This document shows, piece by piece, positions 55,757 to 64,000 of a DNA stretch of 64,000 nucleotides. This DNA comes from Dromiciops gliroides (taxonomy: Eukaryota; Chordata; Mammalia; Microbiotheria; Microbiotheriidae): NCBI RefSeq assembly GCF_019393635.1, contig NC_057862.1:265188441-265252440 (forward strand), in the 5' to 3' direction. Every line of letters starts with the position of its first letter. Within the stretch, counting starts at the first letter, position 1. Under the pieces are notes generated by a model, which was not told where the DNA came from, did no database searches, and was given only the letters and a program-made list of their open reading frames with translations. Position numbers and translations under genes: made by a program.

Positions 55757-57388
55757 GCCCTGCTCTGGCAGAAAAGAGGAAAGAAGTGGAGACCATACTT
55801 CACAATCTGGTGCATATTCTCACAATAGAAAATCAGCATCCCTGTCCCTAGCTGTAGTCTCCAGGGATAAAGTGGCACCCATTACCTAATCCCAAATCTC
55901 CTGCTCCAGGGTCCATTCCATTTCTTTGTTCACAAAAAATATTAACACCACCACAGCCAGATACTCCTTCTGTTGTCTCAGTATTTGGTTAAAAAAAATG
56001 CCAGTGTGGATTGTTTGTCTAACCATTTACACTCCTGCAGCTGTGCCCAGGTCAGAGATAATGTCTCATTTGGGACAAGGAGAGGAAGGAGAACAGACCT
56101 CCTCTCCCAGAAACCCACACAATCAGGATCATTGCCCACAACTCTTCCTAACCACAGGAGTGTGTCTCAAAATAAACAGTCATCAAAAAAAGCACAAATA
56201 TTCAAACTTATAAACAAGATTAATACACAAAACCATAAACTGCTATTTAAAATTTGCTTTTTTAAAATGTGTGTTAATTTTTACAAAGCCTCCATCTCTC
56301 TGAACTTTTTTTTTGCCATTTTCTACATATTTTTTCTAGATTTTCTAGGTATTATTATTAGTGTAGTGAAAACTGCAAAATTTCCTCTTCCCAGTGAAGT
56401 AAGCTGGGAGGAATGCTATATTTTCCCTGCCCATAACACTCCACCTCATGTTGTTTTCCAAACCCAGCAATCCAGTGATGGGAATGGGAAGGGCATGGAT
56501 TTTTTTTTCACCAGTCTCATGATCTTGAGAAGTTAGTGGGAGGAGGAAAAGAGAAACAGGAAGTAGCAAAATTAAAAGGTTCAGAAGTGGGAGCATCTGA
56601 GACTAAAAGTGTGATGTGACACATGGCCAGGCTGAGGAGAGAGGTTTGCAGAGCTGTGGAAGAGTTCCATGTTGGATACTTGGGTTGCATCAGTCAAAAA
56701 TCAGTCCCAAGGTGTGCATCTGGGAGCCCTAGGACTAGGAGTGGTGGAAAAGTCAGGGGAGGAACAAATAACCAAGACCTCCCCATCAGCTTGCTTAGCT
56801 CATGTAGCAGCTGCAATGTCCAGGGATGGACTCTGGGGAGCTTACTTCTTGGGAAATCATGAAGTGACTTGGAGAAACTGTGGAACAAGTGTAGATATTG
56901 TGATTGGTTCTATTTAGCCAACTGCGTGGTTGGGAGGAGCCTTTCTCAATTGGCCATATATCTGGAATGGTTTTCAAAAATATCTGAGTCAGCCTTGGCT
57001 GGCTCTTTTTGGCTTCACTTCCACAGAATTCAGTGAGAAATCATACTATAAAGGGAGAGGGCTCTCCTTATGGCTCCTAAGTCCCTACTTGGACTCTGGG
57101 TTTAATCTTTTCCATTTTAGGTAGAAGGAATGGAATCTTTGCAACCTTATGAGTTTAAAGAGGGTAGTTCAGGGCCCTGACATTCTAGACTGAATTTTTC
57201 AGCCAATCAAACATAGATGCCCCAAGGGACAAAGAGAGACCCTCTAGACTTATGCCAGTGAAGGCCAAGACAAGGAATTGTCTGGCATCAGTGTTGCCTT
57301 TGGATGTGAACTTGGTAGGACCAATGTTATGTAGAAACTGAGATAAATTTTGAGTCTATTCACCCAGAGACTGAGGTGGTTGAGAAAG
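55757..57388. other. No recognised feature; possible retroviral flank
   Basis: Free of young SINEs. The right part could be internal sequence of the element whose LTR follows, but no retroviral motif is readable. Confidence 0.35.
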
Positions 57389-57915
57389 TGTGAGAAAAAA
57401 ATGGGTTTTGGGGATCCTAGAGACCCCCCACCCCCACCCCAGGGCCTAACTACCTGACCTTTTAAGACCGTCCCAGAGTCAGTCAAGTTGGACCTTGAAC
57501 TGTGAATAGAGACAATAGAGATTAAAACCACACCTACCTGAAAGCCTTTCCCCTTAGAGGATCTGTCCTCTGGACTCTGACCTCAGCACACACTGCTCAT
57601 GGACCACCCTCAAGTCCAGGAAACCAATAGATTGGAATGATGCTAGCCAATTTGCTTGAAGCAGTGTGTAAGGGCTGCCTATCCTCTGGACTGCAGAGAG
57701 CTTACACTCTCTCAGCTCTCTTGGCCTGGGACGCTGAAGGAGGAAGGGACACTGCCCACTCTCTCTCCCCTCTATCCTAGGCATGTAGAACTTCTGAACT
57801 TTCAGAACCATGTGCTCTCTCTTTACTAATATTTAATATGCTTTAATAAATGCGTAATGCCCAAAACTGGTGCTATAGCTTCTAATTTCTAAGTAACAAT
57901 ATATGAGAAACCACA
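57389..57915 (+). mobile_element. Probable endogenous-retrovirus LTR
   Basis: Starts TGTGAGAAA and ends ACCACA, with AATAAA near 57845. The last 130 bp resemble the minus strand of the solo LTR at 42706-43070. No target duplication or partner LTR was found; old. Confidence 0.55.
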
Positions 57916-58274
57916 GCTAAATTCCCTAAAACTTAGGACAGAGATAGGGACGCCCCTAAAATTTCAAAGGACACAAAAGTATGTACAGATGTTGAGAGGA
58001 GGGGGAGAATGTTTGAATATTTGTTCTTGCTAAATCTTTAAAGTAAATATCCTTTTGTAAAAGATAATCAATTTTAAAATTCAATTTCATTTTATTTTCA
58101 GTTCTGAATTCCCTTCTACCTCCAACCAGATGGATTGAGCAAGCCCCCCCCCCAAAAAAAATCCTTACAAAATTCTTTATAGTGAATTTCAAGGAAAACA
58201 AATTACTGCATTAGCCATTTCAAAAAAACATTACATAGAATTCAATCTGCACTCTGACTCCATCATCACCTCTG

Positions 58275-58495
58275 GACTGTGTCTAGAGTCAGGAAAACAT
58301 GAGTTCAAATTTGGCCTCACACACTAGCTGCAAGTAGATATAAATCACTTAATCTCTGTTTGCCTCAGTTTTAACAGTAAAATAGGGGTAACAATAGCAC
58401 TTACATCTTGGAGTTGTTGTTAGGAGCAAATGAGATAATATTTATAAAACATTAGCGCAGTGCCTGGCACATAGGAGGTGCTAGGGGCTCAGCAT
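58275..58495 (+). mobile_element. MIR, nearly full length
   Basis: TAGAGTCAGGAAAACATGAG, CACACACTAGCTGC, TTTGCCTCAGTTTT, GAGTTGTTGTTAGGAGC and CAGTGCCTGGCACATAGG in MIR order. Confidence 0.9.
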
Positions 58496-58549
58496 GGGCA
58501 TAAATGATGATTGTTTCTATTTTGGCCAGAAACACTGAGGGTCTCCTCT

Positions 58550-58845
58550 ACTCCCCATTCACTTATTCATTCATTCATTTATTTATCTATTTATTTATTT
58601 AGTCATTCACTCATTTATTTATTTATTTATTCACTCAGTCACCCAGCCATTTATTTATTTGCTCATCCATTTATGTATCTATTCACACATTTATTTATTT
58701 ATTTAACTACTCCATTCATTCATTCATTTAATCTAATTACTTATCTGTTCATTCATTTATTTATTCATTCATTCATTATCTATTTTTTATTTATTTCTAT
58801 CTATTTATTTTTCATTCATTCATTTGTTTGTTTATTTTTTATTTT
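58550..58845 (+). repeat. Degenerate (TTTA/TTCA)n tract
   Basis: About 295 bases of TTTA, TTCA and TCTA units. It gives a 126-codon low-complexity frame that is not a gene. Confidence 0.95.
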
Positions 58846-59165
58846 TGGCCAAGTAAAAGAGGCCTTTCTTTGCCTCATTTTTTTTACCTAGCTTTAATCA
58901 CTGAATGGGTGTTGTTTCAGGCAAACTGAGACCTGTGAAAGGCCTTAGCTTAAAAGGCCAAGGTCTCCTACTGCATCCAGGACTGTCACCTGTCATCCTG
59001 CTTATATCTTGCCACCGGACGCAGATGGTGCTGGAGGAGAGAGTGAGGCTGGTGATTTTGCACAGCCCTGCCTCACTTAAATCCAATTCCCTGAAAGTCA
59101 TGATATCACCTTCCCATGTCATGATCCTCTTTGAAAACGAAGGACAAAACAACAACAGCAACATT
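58846..59165 (+). mobile_element. RTE-tailed SINE, full length
   Basis: CTTTCTTTGCCTCATTTTT, ATCACTGAATGGGTG, GTCATCCTGCTTATATC, CTTAAATCCAATTCCC and a clean tail ATGATCCTCTTTGAAAACG with ACAACAACAGCAAC. Confidence 0.88.
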
Positions 59166-59645
59166 TATTTCTACCCTCCTATCAAGATGTGAATAGCATG
59201 TTTCATCATGAATCTTCTGGAATGATGGTCGATCATTGTATTGATCAGGGTTCCTACACCTTTCAAAGTTGTTTGTCTATACAGTGTTATTATTGTAGAA
59301 ATCGTTCTCCTGAATGATCAAAGGATATGAACAGGCTGTTTTCAGATAAAGAAATGAAAGCTTTCTACAGCCATATGAAAAAATGTTCTCAATCGCTACT
59401 GTTTGGAGAAATTCAAATTAAACTACTCTGAGGACACCTATTAGATTGTCTAATATGACAAAAAGGGAAAATGATAAATGTTGGAGGAGACTTGGGAAAA
59501 CTGGAACACTAATGCACTATTGGTGGAGGTAAGAACTGATCCACCCATTCTGGAGAGCGATTTGGAACCATGCCCAAAAGGCTATAAAACTGCATACCCT
59601 TTTACTCAGCAATAACACTACTAGGTGTATATCACAAAGAGATCT
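59166..59645. mobile_element. L1 fragments in opposite orientations
   Basis: 59166-59300 is minus-strand L1 3'-UTR (GATCATTGTATTGATCAG). 59300-59645 is plus-strand ORF2 C-terminal sequence (GATCAAAGGATATGAACAGG, ATTCTGGAGAGCGATTTGG). Confidence 0.75.
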
Positions 59646-59649
59646 TTTA

Positions 59650-59798
59650 ATTTGGGGGTGGGGGTGGGGCAATGAAGGTTAAGTGACTTGCCCACAGTCA
59701 CACAGCTAGTAAGAGTCATGTGTCTGAGGTCACATTTGAACTAAGGTCCTCCTGAATACAGGGCCGTTGCTCTATCCACTGCGCCATCTAGCTGCCCC
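59650..59798 (-). mobile_element. WSINE1-like SINE
   Basis: Complete body with a G-rich left end (GGGGGTGGGGGTGGGGC); no clear duplication. Confidence 0.88.
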
Positions 59799-60039
59799 AG
59801 GATATTTGCTTTTTAAAAAAAACTAAAAAATCTTTAAATAGAATTGAGTAGCTAGTCACAAGCACCTAACCAATCAACTGAAAAGCAGCATTGCCCCTCA
59901 AATCACTCAGTGACTACATTAGAGGGTAATCACTAACATGGGTAGGTTTTGCTCATCAAAGGGCATTAATTTATAAGCCCTTAGAGTTCTACTGATCTTT
60001 GGAGAAGATGACTAGCCAAAGTTTTATATAGATCGCATG

Positions 60040-60112
60040 ATGATAGTTTTAGAGCTGGAAGGGATCTCAGAGGCCAGAGGTCTAACACCCTCATTTTACA
60101 AATGAGGAATTA
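60040..60112 (-). mobile_element. Old SINE/LINE scrap
   Basis: GAGCTGGAAGGGATCTCAGA and CTCATTTTACAAATGAGGAA; MIR- or CR1-like. Confidence 0.5.
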
Positions 60113-60128
60113 AAGAGTAAGTATTAAC

Positions 60129-60276
60129 GGGGCAGCTAGGTGGTGCAGTGGATAGAGCACCGGCCCTGGATTCAGGAGGACCTGAGTTCACATCCGGCCT
60201 CAGACACTTTACACACTTACTAGCTGTGTGACCCTGGGCAAGTCACTTAACCCCAATTGCCTTACAAAAAAAAAAT
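60129..60276 (+). mobile_element. WSINE1-like SINE
   Basis: AGAGTAAGTATTA at 60114-60126 and 60277-60289. Confidence 0.94.
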
Positions 60277-61695
60277 AGAGTAAGTATTAAATAAAGCTTA
60301 AATGTGCTCAAATATTATAAAATTAAAACATTTCTCATCTCTGTTGAACTCTCACTATGCCTTAAGTCTCTAAGTTCTCTCCCATTCTCAAACTAGCCAG
60401 TCTGATAAGATGTAGACAACTTAATTCTTTTTCAAAAAATTGTAATGTTCCTTTTTGATATTTTATTTTTCTCAGTTACACATAAAAACATTTTCAACAT
60501 TCATTTTTTAAAAAATTTAATTCATTTTAAACTTAAATACCAAACAAGAAAAAAGAACATATGCGCATACACAGCAGAACATGAGAGGATTCAATATAAA
60601 AGAATAAATTTCTGTTTCACAAAAACCTATGCACTAAATCTTACATACTGTTTTCCAAGCAACCCAGCTTTTCTGCACTTCCTTTTAGGTTTTCCTTTGT
60701 TCTCTGCTATGTACTTTTTTTCTCCTTCCCTCCCTCCAACCTCACGACCACTCTAGAGAAGACTGACATTAAATGTGAATATATATATAGATGTATATAA
60801 ACATGCACACATATATACATATACACATATACATATATGCATATTTCTATTTGTCATGTCTTTCTCTAGAGGTGGATAACATCTTCCTTCACAGGTCTTT
60901 CATGTTTTTTTAAATCAACCTGCTCATCATTTCTTATATCATAGCAGTATTCCATCACAATCATATCTCCAATTTTCTGCTTTCCTTCTCATCGTGACTA
61001 CATTGATTTTATTTGTACAAGAAAATTTTAATTTAAAATAATTGAAATTATCCATGTTATGCTTCAATAATGTTCTTGCCTTATAATATAGTTTAAATGT
61101 CTGGATTCTTCTTCCTTTACATTAACAATGAATATTTCTCCAATTATTTAAATCTGACTTTATTTGTATAAGGTGTTTTCTGTTTATGTTCATGTAATTT
61201 ATATGTCTATTTTGGCAGGTATTTCATACTTTCTAGTTAGTTTAAATGGTCTAAAATAACACTGAATGATATTGGTGACACAGTGTAGTTTCACTGTTAA
61301 TTGAATCTATTTTAGCTTTAACTTTGAGATCATGATTATTATCTCTGCTTTTTTTTTTTCACAATAAATTCTACTCCAGCCTTTTATTTTATCTCAGCAT
61401 GTATCTCTCCTTTTTATTGTTTCCTGACTTCAGATTTTTAATCCATTCTGCTATCCTTTTCGGTTTTTTTATCCTTTTCTATGTTATTCATCCCATTCAC
61501 ATTTCTAAGTTACAATTACTTATTATCCCTCCATCCTGTTTTTTTTTCACAATCCTTTTCCCCATTTACCCTATTCCTTCTCACTTGTCTAATTTACTTC
61601 TACCCATTATCTTGCCCTCCTAATTCCTTAGTCTACCCATCCCTCTGAGTCCCTCCCTTATCATCTACCCCCACCCTCTACCTTAATCTACCTAG

Positions 61696-61702
<7 letters not shown>

Positions 61703-61742
<40 letters not shown>

Positions 61743-61889
61743 TTTTTTTTTTTGGTGAGGCAATTGGGGTTAAGTGACTTGCTCAGGGTCACACAGCTAG
61801 TGAGTTGTCGAGTGTTTGAGGCTGGATTTGAACACAGGTCCTCCTGACTCCAGGGCTGATGCTCTACCCATGCGCCACCTAGCTGCCCC
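61703..61889 (-). mobile_element. WSINE1-like SINE with (CTTT)n tail
   Basis: ATCTACCTAGCTTTCT at the left and at 61890-61905. The T-side tail has expanded to (CTTT)n. Confidence 0.93.
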
Positions 61890-62316
61890 ATCTACCTAGC
61901 TTTCTAAGAGTTTCTCCCTTATTCCCTCTCCCTCCTATTGCTTAGTCTATACACCCTTCTAAAAGTCCCTCCCTTATACTCTTATTTCTTTCTAAATTTA
62001 GAAGACATTTATACTCTTTTATATATATATATATATTGTTCCCCCTTTAAGCCATTTCTGATGTGAGTACCTGCCCTGCCCCCCCTCAATTTGCTTCTTC
62101 TCTATTAATTCTTCCTTTCATCACTCATTGTATGAGATTACTCCTTTTTAATCTCTCCCAACTGTGTTGTTTTTTTATCACCCCATCACCCTTTGGCCTC
62201 AGCCCAAGCCTTTCTTTCAACCTACCCAAATAATGATGATAGTCATAAGGGTATTGATAACATTTACATTTATAAGAAGTAAACAAACCTTATTGAGTCC
62301 CTTATAATTGGTCTTT

Positions 62317-62496
62317 TTTTTTACAGTTTTTTTGTTGGGTTTTGTTTTTTGTTTTTTTTTTTTGCTGGGCAATGGGGGTTAAGTGACTTGCCCAGGGTCA
62401 CACTGCTAGTAAGTCAAGTGTCTGAGGCCGGATTTGAACTCAGGTACTCCTGAATCCAAAGCCGGTGCTTTATCCACTGCGCCACCTAGCCACCCC
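62317..62496 (-). mobile_element. WSINE1-like SINE
   Basis: CTTATAATTGGTCTTT and CTTATACTTGGTCTTT flank it (one mismatch). Confidence 0.92.
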
Positions 62497-63288
62497 TTAT
62501 ACTTGGTCTTTAATGTTTACCTTATATTTCCCCTAGATGTCAAATTTTCCCTTAAATTCTGCTTTTTGTCACAAATACCTGAAAGTCTTTCAGTTTGTCA
62601 AATGTTCATTTTTTTTCCCATTCAGATTTATACTTAACTTGATTAAATTACCCTTCGTTGTAATCCCAGCTCTTTTGCTCTATGAAATATAGTAATCCAA
62701 GACCTGTGGTCCTTCAACATAGTAGTTGTCGGGTCTTATGTAATCTTTATTGTAGCTACTGATACTGAAATTTTTTTGTGTGTGTTGTTGCTTGCAATAT
62801 TTTGTCCTTAACTTGGGAGCTTTTAAACTTGGCTAGAATATTCCTGTAAATTTTTCTCCTGGGATTGCTTTCAGATGGTGATAATTTCTACTTTTGCTTT
62901 GCCTTCTTGTTCTAGAATTTGAGTCCTTTTCCTTGATAATATCTTGTAATATTGTTTCAAGAGTCTTTTTTTCATTGTAACTTTTAAGTAGTTCAGTTAT
63001 TCTTATTTTATATAATTTCTCCTTAGATCAGTTGTTTTTCTGGTGAGATATTTCACATTCTCTTCTATTTTTTCATTCTTTTGATTTTGTTTTTATCATT
63101 TCTTGGTGTCTTAGAATATCATTAGCTTCCCTTTGCCTATTTCTAATTTTCAGGGAATTATTTTCTTTCTTAAGTTTTTGAGTCTCCATTTCCAGTTGGT
63201 TGACTTTCTTTTCATAATTTTCTTAACTTTCTTGGATTTCTCTTATTTTTTTTTCTAATTTTTCCTTGATCTCTCTTATTTGATTTTT

Positions 63289-63444
63289 TGTTTTTGTTTT
63301 TGTTTTTTTTGCAGGGCAATGAGGGTTAAGTGACTTGCCCAGGGTCACACAGCTAGTAAGTGTCAAGTGTCTGAGGTCAGATTTGAACTCAGGTCCTCCT
63401 GAATCCAGGGCCAGTGCTTTACCACTGCGCCATCTAGCTGCCCC
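63289..63444 (-). mobile_element. WSINE1-like SINE
   Basis: TCTCTTATTTGATTTTT at 63272-63288 and 63445-63461, in L1 ORF1. Confidence 0.95.
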
Positions 63445-64000
63445 TCTCTTATTTGATTTTTAAAGTCCTTTTTAAGTTCTTCCAAGAACTTTTTTGGGGC
63501 CTATGACCATTTGACATTTCTCATTGAAAAAGGAGTAGCTTTTTTTGCTTTATTATCTTTCTCTGAATATGAACCCAGATCTTCTCTATCCATTATTGAG
63601 TTCTTTCTCCTTTGCTTGCTCATTTTTATTTTTATTTTGTTTTTAGCAGGTCATTATTATAATCAAGTTCTTTCTAGTTCTGAGGTGTGGGGAATGATGC
63701 CCCAAGCCTTAGATCCTTCTTACTGTTATTTTCTTAGGTTTGTCCCAGGACTGAGCCTTTCCACCTCTGCCATGCTGTGCTGAAAAAGGTTCTTGCTCCT
63801 TGTGGTCCCTCTGGTGGCTGCAAAATTCAACTGTTCTCTCTTCCCTGGAACCAGAACCAGAGACTCTGCTCTCCTGCAAGTGCCCAAAACCAATAGGGTC
63901 CTTGTCCCTCTGCTACTGCACTCACTACGTGTCTGCTAGCTTCTTCTCCCTCCTCAGCCTGGAAGAGATTGGTCAGCACATCTGTGCTTGGTATCCCTTG

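Larger units (their letters stand above)
60440..64000 (-). mobile_element. L1, ORF2 mostly missing, running off the right edge
   Basis: From left to right on the plus strand: 3'-UTR (60440-60900), small ORF2 pieces (60960-61500), pyrimidine-rich spacer (61540-62300), ORF1 (about 62520-63625, ATG side near 63622) and 5'-UTR to the edge. The ORF1 start matches the plus-strand start at 7298. All frames are broken. Confidence 0.82.

Noticed and set aside
58511-58891. 126-codon hydrophobic frame rich in Tyr, Leu, Phe and Ile
   Set aside because: It is the translation of the TTTA/TTCA tract and shows no domain.
1-64000. CRISPR arrays, operons, bacterial-type regulation or a defence island
   Set aside because: Splice-site introns, SINEs and LINEs show a mammalian nuclear locus; no regularly spaced repeats with unique spacers occur.

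Overview
This looks like nuclear DNA from a marsupial, probably an Australian one and perhaps a dasyuromorph. The evidence is about forty copies of a tRNA/CORE-type SINE with a simple A-rich tail (the WSINE1 / SINE1_MD kind). Alongside these are marsupial-type L1, RTE-tailed SINEs and a CORE-SINE with a BovB-like 3' end, over a background of old L2, L3/CR1 and MIR. The species call rests on remembered repeat families and is not proven.

The window holds one recognisable host gene. CRIP1, a 77-residue single-LIM protein, lies on the minus strand between about 20.86 and 24.5 kb. Four coding exons and one 3'-UTR exon join through good splice sites to give a full-length, near-human protein. The gene sits in an island of about 4.3 kb without a young SINE or L1. 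I see no other host coding exon; nearly all other open frames are LINE ORF remnants, SINE readings or low-complexity sequence.

Layout: 0-12 kb is L1 fragments, one internally deleted RTE LINE (4.9-6.3 kb) and many SINEs. 12-20 kb has weakly readable sequence, endogenous-retrovirus remnants, RTE-tailed SINEs and an L3/CR1 fragment. 20-24.6 kb is CRIP1. 24.8-28.5 kb is L1, including one L1 inserted in another. 28.8-31.5 kb has LTR pieces, L2 and a BovB-tailed SINE. 31.6-38.7 kb is sparse, with L2, an L1 5' end and a long (CT)n. 38.9-46.5 kb is L1 and retroviral fossils, including an L1 split by two solo LTRs and a U6-L1 chimeric retrocopy. 47.5-54.5 kb is L1 and then a long L2. 54.7-64 kb is mixed old repeats, an LTR, a 300-bp tetranucleotide tract and an L1 that runs off the right edge.

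I found no convincing new biological system. The best observations concern retrotransposition: a U6 snRNA joined to an L1 3' end with a perfect 14-bp target duplication, a 5'-inverted L1, SINE-in-SINE insertions, one target site used twice by SINEs (three copies of the target), and L1 derivatives that appear to lack most of ORF2. Divergence, ages and family names were judged by eye and memory; no search or alignment was run.
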